From contig JAVSML010025230.1 of NCBI GenBank assembly GCA_038503035.1, forward strand, positions 545,062-609,061: a DNA stretch of 64,000 bases, written 5' to 3'. This DNA comes from Crocodylus rhombifer (Eukaryota; Chordata; Crocodylia; Crocodylidae). Under the pieces are notes generated by a model that saw only the letters and a program-made list of their open reading frames with translations, had not been told where the DNA came from and searched no databases. Numbering within the stretch: the first letter of the stretch is position 1; the number at the start of each line of letters is the position of its first letter. This document shows, piece by piece, positions 1 to 11,253 of the stretch. The position numbers and the translations under genes were made by a program.

Positions 1-720
1 AGCTCCAGGCGGCTGCAGTAGGAGTGAGGAGGGGTGCACATGCACCTGGGATCACAGCCCAATGTGTGGATGACTGGCTGCCCAGCACAGGAGGCAAGTA
101 CCAGTCAATTCTGTGAAGGGGAAGGGGTTGGAGGTGAGGGCAGATTGAGACTCCTGCGATAAGGGAGGGAGTGGGGCAGGGGCAGGGACTGGGGTGAATG
201 AGGCCCTAGCTGGGAGGGGTGGTTGGACAATAAGGAGTGCAAGGGGCGGGGGAGGCTCCTGCCACTGCTCACACCCCAGCAGAGGCCCAGGGGTCATGTG
301 CCTTCCCGATCTGTGTGTGGGGTGGAGGCAGCTGCTGCTGCACTTGGTGCCCCACTGCAGAAGCCCCTGGAGCAGTGCAACATCACAGTGCCTACTGCCA
401 CTGGGCTGCACCATGCCCCCTGGATGTAGCAAGGCACAGGGTGCAGTATGCAGTGGCAGCTGCCTCCCCCCCTGCACAGATTGGGGGGGTCACATCCTTT
501 CCTGGCCTCCACCAGGGTGCACGCAGTGGCAGGAGCCCCCCTGTGCCCCTGGATGAGCTACCCAGGCTCCGATTGTCACCGCCTGGCCTGGCTGGGGCCC
601 AATTCACCCCAGCCCCTGACCCTAACTCACTCTCTCCCTCACTGTGGGAGCCTCAATATGCTACCTCCATGCCCCTTCCCCCATAGATTTACTTTCTGGG
701 TGGGGAAGCGCTTGCACATG
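1..720. repeat. GC-rich foldback repeat with long imperfect inverted arms
   Basis: The block is GC-rich against an AT-rich background and folds on itself around position ~385. A perfect 15-nt inverted match (GGCTCCTGCCACTGC) lies at 254-268 and 523-537. It is embedded in longer imperfect arms of about 130-380 and 390-640, both carrying a 'gactggggtgaat' / 'ctggggtgaatt'-like block and a 'gaggcagctgc' block. The right side closes near 709-730 with alternating-purine 'gcacatgtgcatgcaca', and a related 'gtgcacatgcac' sits at 35-46. Several overlapping frames on both strands are open here only because the DNA is GC-rich and palindromic; none resembles a protein. The left end may lie outside the window. 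I cannot name the family; a non-autonomous DNA element is the likeliest class. Confidence 0.55.
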
Positions 721-859
721 TGCATGCACACTCAGCCCCAAATAATTTTTTCTCCCTTCACCTATGGTGGTGAGTTAGAGCATTACCCCAGACTAATCAA
801 AGTTCACTGTTGGTTCCAGGGGGGAGGCAAATCTAGCTGGGGCTGGAAGCCTGCAGCCA

Positions 860-1300
860 GGTTCCCATAGCAATAGCCAGGCTCTCTGCCAGTGCTCACT
901 GTTTTCAGAATGGGAAAGGGGAAAGGCAGTGGGGGGAGCTCATTCTTGGGACTCCTCAGCTGTTGGTGAAGGTTGGGTGAATTGGAGCCCCCCCACCTCA
1001 GGGGAGGCTGCAATATACTCACCCCACCCTCCAGGGGGAATGAAAAACTCCCAAACTGAACTCCCTCTGCTCTCTTTCCCCCCACTCATTCTGAAAACAG
1101 CAACAGGCTGGGAGCCCTGCAGGCACAAGTTACAAAAAACACTACATTCTGTAACATCTTTATCTGATACCTCATACAATGAGGGGTCAGATTTTCATCC
1201 AGTCAGCCATTTTTGAAGCTGTTTACAGCCATGCACTTATGTTTGGTCACAGCTATACACTATTTCTGTGGCCAGATCAGGTGAAGATTGTCACTTCTGT
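860..1300. repeat. Foldback repeat family X, copy 1
   Basis: Two perfect 14-nt inverted arms (CTGTTTTCAGAATG) lie at 899-912 and 1087-1100, around a centre near 1000. The right flank continues with 'ttacagccatgcac.tatgtttggt' and ends with 'attgtcacttctgtctg' (about 1269-1291). The same order of parts, arms then an 'acagccatgcac' hairpin then 'attgtcacttctgtctg', recurs at 29270-29760, so this is a dispersed family and not a chance palindrome. No coding content is visible. The exact ends and any target duplication are not resolved. Confidence 0.6.
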
Positions 1301-4300
1301 CTGCACCCAATGAGATAACATATTTCCTCTTTAACGAACATTCTTAAAAATGATGTAGTACTAATCTGATAAAAGGCTTGATTCTTAGCTATTCCCTTAC
1401 ACTGCTGAGAGCAGATACAGGGGACTTAATAGAACATATATGGGCTCTTGGAATTCAGTTGGGGATATATGTCACAATCTTATCAGTCTGGTTTTGTTGA
1501 CACAAAAAAGCATTAATACAGTACAAGTCAGATAATTTCCTTATCTCTCATTTACAATGGGCTCTATTATTTCCTTAATGACACAAACTGTACTTTGTGA
1601 CTGAAAGTGAGTGAAGTCTCTAGGCTTCCAATAGGCCATGAATTATTTTCTTTCTTTTCCACCTTTAAGTAACTATAAAAACTTGTGGGTTCACTACCAA
1701 AACATTAATGAGGAAAGTTAGTATTTAATGACACATGGACTATAGTGTTATTGTCATCATGTACAAAATTCCTAGGAATATCCAGAATTGTAATTCAGTG
1801 GACTTTAGTTTGATTAGCAATATAATTCAAAGTAAAAAATGTTGAAATTACTCAGGTATGAGTATTATTCCCCTTTTATTCTTTAAAAGTGATGACAATC
1901 AATCCAATCTAGCATACAAGGGCAATATATAAGACTTCTAATGTGACCAGCTGCTTTTATATTCTTGCTGCACTTACAAAATAGATTCATTTATACATCC
2001 TCTTTAGAATAATATAGGTTACACTATGACTGTGCTTATCCTGCAAACTCCATCTAAATTTTATCTGCTACTTGGTTGACAGGACTAATGCACTTCATAT
2101 ATTAACATCATGAGAACACACCTTCCTTCATTTAACTTTGGCTGGTATAGCAATCTGGGTAGTCATTCAAAGAAATATTCATTTAAGAGATTTTTGAAGC
2201 ACACTTCAAAATTCATTATGTGTGCGCCTGTGTTTGGGTGTACAAGTTAGGTAATTACTTCCACTTACTAAGAAAGCAAGGGGAAGCTGAGTCTAAGAGG
2301 CTATCTGAGACTCTTGGCAGACAGGTAATGTTTTTTGACAGAAACTATCATGCTACATCACCTGCTTCATGTTCACAGGGCAAACTATCCAGAAGAGAAA
2401 AAAAATTGCCCTGGGTACTTGCTTTGTCAGCATTCACCAGCAAGGGGAACTTGAGAGCTGCTGGCCCCCCGACATCTGTAGCTATGATGCTTATAAAAAT
2501 GGACTCCCAACTACAAAAAAAAAGGTCTACATTTTTCAAGCAACATCTTTGTGACTGGTTGGCCATTTTTCATGGCTGGTTGTGCATTTTTATTGATTGA
2601 TAATTACTTTCCATGCATAACGTGTGTCATCAGCCAAGATAAGAATTCAAACATTGATAAGTGGCACTAGACCTCAAGCTGCCTGAAATGAATAGAAAGG
2701 TGTGTATTATATTCTTAGTCTATTTATATTAAGACCCTGATCCTTCTTGATTTTTTGCCCCATGCGCCTCAGTGATTGACTTCATATATAATGAGCAAGC
2801 TTTTCAAAAGTGATTAGTGATTTTGGATGCCTTGAGTCTTTGGGTGTCTAACCTGAAACAGCACACAGGTGTTTATTTTTAAAAGGTTGTAAGGCTGTCA
2901 CTATGGAAATCAAGCTGAGTTTTAGTATGTGAAGCTGTGCATGAAAAATCCTACTGAATGTAAGTCCAATAATGATTTCCTTGTACTACTTCACATTTAT
3001 AAAATATTCTTAAAAGGGTATTTCTAAAATGAGGAAAAGAGAAGAAGACAAGTATTAATATGATTCCTAAGGTTAGGTTCACGAAGTATGGATGATACAG
3101 TGGTGGGGATTTTAATTTTCATTGTGACAGACACTATATCTGTATATCTTTGTTAGAGTATTTGTATGGCAGTGATGCCCTAACTGAAACTGGACTCCAG
3201 AAGTGCTAGGTGCTGTGTATTCTCTGAAGAAACCTTGCCTCAAACTGCTTATAATCTAAATGGACAAGACTATTCCTATTCTAGCATTCCTTCCTTTGAA
3301 TTATACTGTTTCATACGATGCTTAATGTAATTGGCTTATAGGTGTCATTCCACAAAAATAATAATACAAGCTAGACAAAAAAGTTAGACTAAAGGTGAAA
3401 GGAAAAACTAATAAGATAAATAAGGAAAGAAATATGGTAATATCATTTTCAAAAGGAGAACAATGAAGTGGTACATTTTAGCAATCAAAACATGTACAAT
3501 GGAGAGAGGGATGGTTGAAATGACAGACTGGGATTACTTAAAGCACTTGCAGCTGCCTGGATCGAGCTGAAAGTTTAGAGACAGCCCCAGAGGGCCAGAC
3601 TGAAATATCATTCATCATTTTTTGAAGTCTGGAGATGCTTATGCCAAACCTACAATGCCTTCTGACTGCTCTGTACACTGTATTATTTAACAAAATTGAC
3701 ACGACAGACAAAAAATTAAATTAAACAAAAATGAGAACAGTGAATTCCATTTATCATTTCTATTCCAACTATGACAAGAATTCAAGAAGATTGCAATAAC
3801 TGTCCTTAAACTTAGGGTTTATTTACTTACTGTGCATCTGAAGTTTCTCTATTACTTCAATATGCGATTGTGGTGGGGTGATACTGGGAAACAATTAGAA
3901 ATTGGTGGCAAGATGGGAAAAAGCAACCAGATAGATACAAGTATGATATTATCAAGAGCTTCTGTCTCTGACAGTGTCTAGTACCACTAGCTGTCTAGTA
4001 CTATGAGGTGCTTCAGAAAAAGAAACCTCGCAGTAGCCACATATGCCGTCACCCACTATTTGGGAAGATTTCCTTCTCTGTTTTCTCCTATGTTTACTCA
4101 GAGGGGTAGAAGTACCAACAGTTGGTGTTGATTCTAAATATTTAAGTGTTTTATATTTAGTTTTATATTTCTAGATATTCCTGTCAGCTACTTTGGACCA
4201 CATTGAATCAAGTGAAACTACCTGGGATGACACTAGTAGTAGACTGCTTCCATTAAGACTCCCAAATGCTGACCTAAGAGGTAGTATGATATTTTTCCAA

Positions 4301-4589
4301 TTCCTTCTGACAGTGCTTCCACCACTTAGTACTCCTGGAAGGTCCAGTGTATGGTGATTTCCCAAAAGAAGAATATTGCACATTATTATATGAAATGAAA
4401 AAATATGATTTATATGTATTATATGTATTTATTTTCCTAAATGTCTTGCAAACTCTGATGAATAAACCATCATGAACTAAGAGTAGCAGCACCACCAGGA
4501 TGTGGTGGGGACAACAGATCACAATGCTCTCCCTGCTGAAAAGCCACATATATCCTCTGACAGTGCTGTGACATGGCAAGTACAGGTCA
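1301..4589. other. AT-rich intergenic or intronic DNA, no gene recognised
   Basis: The stretch is mostly AT-rich unique-looking sequence. Open frames here are short and lack any recognisable motif. At 3960-4030 a phrase of the type 'cttctgtctctgacagtg..ctagtac..gaggtgcttcag' resembles a dispersed repeat seen again at 21690-21735. Both probably derive from one old, widely scattered sauropsid repeat, which I cannot name. Confidence 0.5.
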
Positions 4590-5033
4590 CCACTATACTA
4601 AACCTGTCCAGCCCCCAACCAGACAGGAACAGTGGGGAGAGGAAGGACACTTACTGGACCCAGAGCCATGGCAAGCGGAGCAGCAGAGGCAAGCAGAGCA
4701 GCAGCGGGGGCAGCAGGAGCTGATCCCCCTAAGGTAAGTGGGGCAGAGGGACCAACGCAGCTGAGCCGAATCCAGAGGGGAAGCCCCCCGGATTCCTCTT
4801 AGCTGAGCCAGTAGGGAGCAGCACTTCCGAGCTGCGTGAACAGCGCACACCGGTGTTTGCATCGGCTTTCGCGCCGGAGGGTGAGCAGGAGGGGCCCAGA
4901 GGCTGACTCCTACAAGCGCGGGCAGAGGCACCACATCCAGCTAGTAACAGGCAGCAACTCCTACAATGGTCTCTACACACAGTGCTACCAGGGCCCCTGC
5001 CCAGGGGGTGTGGCCTTCCTGGGGCTTGTCTGA

Positions 5034-6026
5034 GGCCTCCACCCAGACAGAGCCCACGGGGAGGCTGGTGCCCCCCAGCCCCTGGCCTGCGGGAGCTGCC
5101 CAGCAGGGCCTGGGGAGGCAGGGACTGGGGACTTCCACACCTGTCCTGCAGGTGCCTGCCTTAAGGCCCTGGAGGCGCGGGTGAGGGAGCTTCAGGAGGA
5201 GGTTAGCAGGCTGAGGGGAATCCGAGAGGCAGAGGAGGAAATTGACAGGTATTTTCTTTCCCTGCAGGGTTGTACAACCAAGGAGGATGCACTTCAAGAA
5301 GTGCCCTCCACTGTTAAGTGGCAGACGGTCACCTCCTGTGCCAGGGCTGCTCGTACCACGGCAGCACCAGTTCCTCCAATCCGGCTGGAGAACAGCTATG
5401 AGGCCCTGGCAGCCCTGGAAGAGGAGGAAGGAGAGGACGAAACTGGGGCGGAGGCAATTCTATGCTCACCGCGTCCCGAGCGAGCTGAAGGAGACAAGCA
5501 GGCCAGGAGGAGGAAGCATCGCATGATCACCATTGGCGACTCCATCCTGAGAGGTACAGAGGGCCCCATCTGTCACCGGGACCCCTAGGCATGTGAGGTC
5601 TACTGCCTACCCAGAGTGAGCATTCAGGACGTGAAACGGATGCTCCAGACCGTATTCCGGCCCACAGATTATTACCCCATGGTCCTAGTCCACGTGGGCA
5701 CTAATGACGCGGCCAGAAGCACCCCTAATCGCCTGATGGAGGACTACCACTCTCTGGGGTGTGTGCTGAGAGAGATGGGCACACAGGTGGTTTTCTCTTC
5801 TATCTTGCCAGTGAGTGGACGAGGCAGACGGCATGAAATGTGCATCGCGGAGACCAACTGGCGGCTACAGGAATGGTGCTTCGAGGCGGGATTTGGCTTC
5901 CTCAGCCATGACCAGCACATCACAACAAGAGACATGCTTGGATGGAATGGGCTCCACCTTTCCCCTAAAGGTAAGTGTGTGTTCTCTTCTAGGTTGGCGG
6001 ACCTCCTCTGGCAGGCTTTAAACTAG
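5034..6026 (+). pseudogene. CR1 ORF1 with SGNH-esterase-like domain, one internal stop
   Basis: In one frame after a stop at 5031-5033, the translation shows a Cys cluster (CGSCPAG ... CPAGAC, about 5088-5160). A Leu/Glu-rich coiled coil follows (ALEARVRELQEEVSRLRG, about 5163-5220), then an acidic linker. The esterase-like part has block I GDSIL near 5533, block III VGTND near 5694-5708 and a final GLHLSPKG block near 5950. A TAG at 5586-5588 breaks the frame, which otherwise runs to a TAG at 6024-6026. The residue before GLHL is Asn, where SGNH hydrolases normally have the catalytic Asp of the D-x-x-H pair. CR1-type ORF1 proteins with esterase domains are known; the ORF1 product binds RNA and helps retrotransposition. 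The true start is uncertain. Confidence 0.8.
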
Positions 6027-6188
6027 GCTCGTCGGGGGAAGGGGAAGATGAGGGCGGAGGAAAAATCAGGGTGCCAGACCAAACAACACCCACAACTACA
6101 GCCCTCACCAGGCGAATGAACAAAACGAGCAAACAGGTAAGCTGGGGCCCATGGCAATGCTGGGACTTGGGGGGCAGTACACACATCC

Positions 6189-7309
6189 ATGGGAGGCCTC
6201 AAGTGCCTCTACACAAACGCTCATAGGATAGGAAACAAGCAGGAGGAACTCACCCTCCTGATGGCTGACACCAGCCCGGACATAGTGGGGATCATGGAAA
6301 TGTGGTGGGACTCTACGCATGACTGGGCGGTGAATGTCAAGGGCTATAGCTTATACAGGAGGAACAGGATAGGAAGGAGAGGTGGGGGCATGGCACTCTA
6401 TATCAAGGAGGAATACACATCCTCGTTAATTAGCAAGGTGTCAGAGGAGGGGCACTCTGAGGTCCTTTGGGTTATAGTACAGGGCAGTCGAGGGGAAAGA
6501 GATTTAACGGTGGGGGTCTACTACAGACCACCCAACCAGGGAGAAGAGCTTGACCAGGAATTCTTAGGTCAGCTCACAGAGGTAGTGAAGGCTAAAGATG
6601 TGTTAGTCATGGGGGACCTGAACTTCCCGGACATCTGCTGGGAGGAGCAGTCAGCCAGGTCTGACCACTCACGTAGGTTCTTAGACAGAGTGCAGGACCT
6701 CCTTCTAACCCAGGAGGTGCACAGCCCCACCAGGGGAGATGCCTTGTTGGACATAGTGCTGGCCATGGGTGATGACCTGGTGAGGGGGCTGCGGGTGCTC
6801 GACTACCTGGGCGACAGCGATCATCGCCTGCTGGAATTTACCATCCGGCGCAAGGTGGCAAGGGCATGCAGTAAGGCAGCAGCCCTAGATTTTAGAAGGG
6901 CAAACTTCAGCGAGCTAAGGAGGATAGTTGAGGATGTGCTGAGGTCCCAGAGGGGAGGGGAGCCAGATGTCCAAGGAGAGTGGTTGCTCCTTAAGGGGGA
7001 GATCCTCCAAGCACAAAGGAAGGTAATCCCAATGAGGATCAAAGGGAGCAGGAGGGCACACAAGCCTCCATGGCTCACCAAAAGCATCTGAGAATGTCTC
7101 CTTGCTAAAAAGGAGGCATATACCCAATGGAAGGAAGGGGTCATCACCAGGGATGACTATTCTGCAGTAGCTCGGGGTTGTAGGGGGGCAGTTAGGAAGG
7201 CCAAGGCAAAGATGGAATTAGGACTAGCTTCTCAGATTAAGGACAATAAGAAGTCCTTTTTTAAATACAGAGGGGGCAAAAAGAAGGTCCTGGGTAATGT
7301 GGGGCCCTT
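6189..7309 (+). pseudogene. CR1 ORF2 N-terminal part: APE-type endonuclease
   Basis: An ATG at 6189 opens MGGLKCLYTNAHRIGNK, the start of an apurinic-endonuclease-like domain that nicks target DNA for target-primed reverse transcription. Visible family motifs in order are TNAHRIGNK, MEMWWD (catalytic Glu), GGGMALYIK, VGVYYRPP, VMGDLNFPDICW (catalytic Asp and Asn) and GDSDHRLLEF (the SDH motif). The frame hits TGA at 7089-7091 after KSI. It continues in the same frame through AKKEAYTQWK and VLGNVGPLQ until the LTR junction at 7310-7314. The domain itself looks intact; the stop and the LTR separate it from the reverse transcriptase downstream. Confidence 0.9.
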
Positions 7310-7314
7310 GCAGG

Positions 7315-8273
7315 TGTCAGAGAAATTTGCTCTGTGTGTGCTGCCAAGACAGAAGCTACCAGGCATGCGCCATGGCGACGGGCCTTGCAAGTGCCCTTTT
7401 CATGACCTGTCGGCCTGTCACTCAGGCCTGACCTAGTTTTTCTCTGGTGCAGACTCAGTTGCCTCACAGAGCTTGCAGCTGGGCATGCTCAGAGACTAAC
7501 TGGAATGAGGTCACCCTTCTGGAAAATTCACTCAGTCAAGCAGCCTGATTGGCCACAGGACTGCTTTAAAAGTTGTTGAGCCCCTCCCTGGAGGGGAGAC
7601 CCGGGAACTCTGTGACAGAGACTGACTTTCCAGAGACTGTCTCAGAGACACCCGCGTGGCTAGAGATAGTGACTGCTCGTCACAGTGCTGTCTCTTAGCT
7701 AGGCCCTTAGACCTACCAGTTTCCTCCTCGCCTGCCTCTCACTTCGCATCGATACTGTTTCTCCATTTTGACCTATTGGCATTCGACCTTCGGCCCGCTC
7801 AACCTGGTTACGACTTCGGATCACCTCATCAGACTCCCGCTATCTCTCGACCGGCTATCGACTTCGGCTACCCACTAGACCACAAACTTTCTCCGTGTTC
7901 AGTTACAGTTTTGTTTGTCCGTTATCTCTTTTCATGAGCTGTCTCCCAACTCTGGGACTAGGCATCAGGCAGTCGCATCTATCCCTGGGCAAGTCCCAGG
8001 GGTAGAAAGCAAGGGCTTGTTTGCCAAACCTCGTGAGTGGACAGACCCCCTTGTTTGTTGTATAACTGTAACAAGAAGCAGCATCTGTACCTGCACCACC
8101 AAAGCGTAAGTCAATCAATCTGCTTATTTACAACCATCAAGCTTTTGTGCCACCCCGACTCAACTGCCGCTAATCCCAACCTGTTCGCATCCAATTTGTC
8201 CCACCCGGCCAACCCATCGTGACCAAGGAGACCGTGAGCTTGGCTCAGCCAGCTGCCTGGACCCTTCACGACA
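7315..8273 (+). mobile_element. Solo LTR (959 bp) inserted in CR1 ORF2
   Basis: The insert begins TGTCAG and ends ACGACA, so it has the TG...CA ends of an LTR and a TGTC/GACA terminal inverted match. It is flanked by a perfect 5-bp duplication, GCAGG, at 7310-7314 and 8274-8278. Joining the flanks restores continuous CR1 homology (GNVGPLQ before, GNLVVTP after), as the uninterrupted copy at 35041-35090 shows. An inverted CCAAT box (GATTGG) and a TATA-like TTTAAAAG lie about 235-255 bp in, supporting plus orientation. No gag, pol or env sequence is present, so it is a solo LTR formed by recombination. The 5-bp duplication fits several ERV classes or Gypsy-type elements; I cannot choose. Confidence 0.85.
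7548..7572 (+). promoter_or_regulatory. LTR U3 promoter-like block (inverted CCAAT plus TATA-like)
   Basis: GATTGG, an inverted CCAAT box, is followed about a dozen bases later by CTTTAAAAG. This spacing and position, roughly 240 bp into the LTR, are those of a retroviral-type U3 promoter. I see no clear AATAAA downstream inside the LTR, so the R/U5 border cannot be set. Confidence 0.45.
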
Positions 8274-8278
8274 GCAGG

Positions 8279-9925
8279 CTGCATTGGGAAATTTGGTCGT
8301 CACACCAGACAACAAAGCTAACAAGTTTAACTATTTCTTTGCTTCTGTCTTCCTAAGTAGGGACCAGAACAGCCACCTCCCTGCTGGGCCCCCCTCGGGC
8401 CCCAGGAGAGGCACACCTGGGCCAAAGGTTAGCATGGAACTAGTTAGGGGGCTTCTGGAGGGGCTGGACGTGTTTAAGTCAGCCAGCCTGAACGATCTCC
8501 ACCCTAGAGTCCTTAAGGAATTGGCCGAGGTCATTGCAAGACTCCTGACACGGCTCTATGAGCAATCATGGTGCTCTGGTGTGGTCCCAGAGGACTGGAA
8601 GAGGGCCAACGTGGTTCCAATCTTCAAAAAGGGGAGGAAGGAGGACCCAGGAAGCTATAGGCCAGTCAGTCTTACCTTGATCCTAGGCAAGCTGTTTGAG
8701 AAAATTATGCTGGCACACATCCAGGAGGGGCCAGCTGGGGACTGCATGCTTAGGGGCAACCAACATGGGTTCATCAGTGGCAGGTCCTGTCAAACCAACC
8801 CGGTGGCCTTCTATGATCAGGTTACCCGATCATTAGATGTGGGGGTAGCAGTGGACATAGTCTTCCTGGACTTCCGGAAGGCATTCGACACTGCCTCTCA
8901 TCCATTCTCATTAAGAAACTGGGGGACTGTGGTGTCGATGCCCACACAGTCAATTGGGTCGCCAACTGGCTGGAGGGCCGCACCCAGAGGGTGGAAGTGG
9001 ATGGGTCCTTCTCAACCTGGAAGGACGTGGGCAGTGGGATTCCACAGGGCTCGGTCCTCGGGCCCGCACTGTTCAACATCTTCATCAGCGATTTGGACAA
9101 GGGGGTAAAAAGCACCCTGTTAAAATTTGCTGATGACACTAAGATGTGGGGGGATGTGGGCACACTAGAAGGTAGCGTCAGGCTGCAATCAGACCTAGAC
9201 AGGCTACAAGGGTGGGTGGATGAGACTAGGATGGGATTCAACACAGACAAGTGCAAGGTGATGCACCTCGGGAGGAACAACCGGCACCATACCTACAGGT
9301 TGAGGAACTCCCCTCTTGTCAGCACGGAGGCGGAAAAGGATCTTGGAGTCATAATTGACTCCAAGATGAACATGGGCCGGCAGTGTGGGGAGGCAGTCAG
9401 GAAGGCCAACCGCACCTTGTCATGCATCCACAGATGCATCTCAAGCAGGTCCAAAGAGGTGATCCTCCCCCTCTATGAGGCACTGGTCAGGCCGCAACTG
9501 GAGTACTGCATCCAGTTCTGAGCACCGCACTTCAAGAGGGATGTCGACAGCATCGAGAGGGTCCAGAGGAGGACCACTTGCATGATCAGGGGACAGCAGG
9601 GCAGGCCCTACTAGGAGAGGCTACGGGACCTGAACCTGTTCAGCCTCCAAAAGAGAAGGCTGAGGGGGGATCTAGTGTTTATACTGTTATAAACTAGTCA
9701 AAGGGGATCAGCGGGTACTGGGGGAGTCACTGTTCCCCCAAGCACTACCAGGAGTGACCAGGAATAATGGTCACAAGCTGGCAGAGGGAAGGTTTAGGCT
9801 AGGTATCAGGAAGCACTGCTTCACGGTCAGGGCGGCTAGGATCTGGAACCAACTTCCAAGAAGAGGTGGTCCTGGCTCCCACCCTGGGGTTTTTTAAGAG
9901 GAGGTTAGATGAACATCTTGCTGGG
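8279..9925 (+). pseudogene. CR1 ORF2 C-terminal part: reverse transcriptase
   Basis: The frame resumes after the LTR at GNLVVTP. Visible reverse-transcriptase landmarks are DWKRANVVPIFKKG (fingers), YRPVSLT, KLFEKI, NQHGFISGRSCQTN, and VFLDFRKAFDTASHP, the first catalytic Asp region. A one-base loss near 8900-8905 shifts the frame. The downstream frame then carries GIPQGSVLGPALFN and the active-site FADD at 9126-9137. The C-terminal region (MNMGRQC, SCIHRCISSRSKEVILPLYEAL) ends at a TGA in place of a conserved Trp (9519-9521). Further stops and shifts follow past 9610. This is the polymerase for target-primed reverse transcription; the copy is dead. Confidence 0.9.
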
Positions 9926-10003
9926 GTTGTTTGACCCCAGTATTGTTTCCTGCCATGGCAAGGGGTCAGACTAGATGATCTACTTAGGTCCCTTCCGACC
10001 CTA

Positions 10004-10027
10004 GAAACTATGAAACTATGAAACCAT
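10004..10027 (+). repeat. CR1 3'-terminal octamer repeats
   Basis: Three imperfect copies of 'aaactatg' close CR1 copy A. CR1 elements end in short octamer repeats instead of poly(A), so this marks the true 3' end of the element. Confidence 0.75.
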
Positions 10028-10414
10028 GGGTCTACAAGTCCTCAATGGTGGAGCAGGAGGAAGAAGATGTTAGAATCTCAATAACTGCAAAGGTGGACAG
10101 GGGCTTCAGCAGAATGAGATCTTTAATTGTCTTGGTATCTCTGCCATTGGATCAAGGTCCTGTTCTGTCAAGGTCCTGATGTGGAAGCTGATGTGCAGCA
10201 GACTCTCCATAATTTTTTTTTAAAAAGGCATCTTCCATGAAAATGGCTTTAATTGACTTTTCGAGCCCTTCAGTGACCAGCTAGTGATGACAGGAGCAGG
10301 ACTGTGAGTCTTGGAAGCTCCTAGTCATGAAGTGGCATAAAGGTGGTAGTTACAAGGTCATATAGCTTGGATTGGAAGGAGTGTGATTCATCAGCTGTAA
10401 CTGGGACTGAGCAG

Positions 10415-11253
10415 TAGGGCTGTGTGAAGCTTCGGTCCCTGATTCAATTCGGTGGAGATTCGGCTTAATTCAGTGGCCAAATCTCTGAATCTGAATTGAA
10501 TCAGAGGACACTTTAATCTCCCCAAATCAAATCAGAACCCTCTGAACTGATTTGGAGAGATTCAGAAAGATTCAGCAATTTGGACATAGACACAGCTTTA
10601 AATGTTTTTTTCTACATACCTCAAGGTACGAGGCAGCTCATGAGTGCTGAGATGCTGGGGCACATGGAGTGTCTCACAGAAGCAAAAGGGGCTTCCCAGC
10701 ATGCTTGGCAGCAGACCCAAAAGTGGATGAGAAGCACTTCCAGTCCACTTATGGGTCCGCCAGGGAGAGTATGGGGGGTGAGCCTGCACCCCCCGGCTCA
10801 GCGACTGGTGTCTCCTATGTCTGGAGGGGGGGCACCTGGGATGCCCCTGTGGCTGATTGCCTAGCCAGAGGGGACATGGGGGTGGGGAGGGGCAGCATGC
10901 TCAGAAGCAAATCTAGAAGTGGACTGGAAATATTTTCGGTCCACTTTCTGGTTCACCACCAAGCACATGGATGCCCCCCCCACACACACACGCACACACA
11001 GACTGCTGTGGTACACTCCATCTCCCCCAGCATCGCAGCATTCCCAAGCCATGCTGATACCTTGAGGTATGTAGAAAAAACATTTAAAGCTGTGTCTATG
11101 TCTGAATCACTGATTTTCTGAATCAGCATCGAATCTTCAGATTTGGATTTTGCCCAATCAAATCAGGGCCAGTGATCCTAATCAATTAATCAAATCACTG
11201 TCCCTGATTCAGGCTGAATCTGAATTGAATAGGGCCCACTTAGCACACCCCTA
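10415..11253. mobile_element. hAT-like non-autonomous foldback element (839 bp)
   Basis: The element is bounded by a perfect 8-bp duplication, CTGAGCAG, at 10407-10414 and 11254-11261. The termini are TAGGGCTGTGTGAAG on the left and, reversed, TAGGGGTGTGCTAAG on the right. An 8-bp target duplication with short TIRs of this form is typical of hAT transposons. The two arms, about 10415-10640 and 11045-11253, are inverted copies rich in 'attcag/ctgaat' motifs, and 'acatacctcaaggta' on the left faces 'taccttgaggtatgt' on the right. The middle is GC-rich and has a second inverted pair around 'agtggactgga'. No transposase is present. A fragment of the same family lies at 57438-57705. Confidence 0.85.

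Larger units (their letters stand above)
4590..10030 (+). mobile_element. CR1 LINE (copy A), nearly full length, split by a solo LTR
   Basis: This is a non-LTR retrotransposon with ORF1 (cysteine cluster, coiled coil, SGNH esterase-like domain), ORF2 (APE-type endonuclease, then reverse transcriptase) and a short 3' UTR ending in 'aaactatg' octamers (about 10004-10027). Removing the 959-bp LTR at 7315-8273 leaves about 4.5 kb, close to the known full length of vertebrate CR1. Such completeness is unusual because most CR1 copies are severely 5'-truncated. It is inactive: there is an ORF1 stop at 5586-5588, an ORF2 stop at 7089-7091, a frameshift near 8900, stops at 9519-9521 and about 9612, and the LTR. 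The 5' end is not sharply defined; GC content rises near 4590-4620, and I place the start there. Confidence 0.9.

Noticed and set aside
52..870. Many open frames on both strands at the left edge
   Set aside because: Same reason: GC-rich palindromic repeat with no protein resemblance.
2220..2600. 126-aa open frame in AT-rich DNA as a small gene
   Set aside because: Codons and composition look random; no motif, and a second strand frame overlaps it.
10415..11253. Host regulatory palindrome
   Set aside because: Perfect 8-bp target duplications and TIRs show it is a transposable element.
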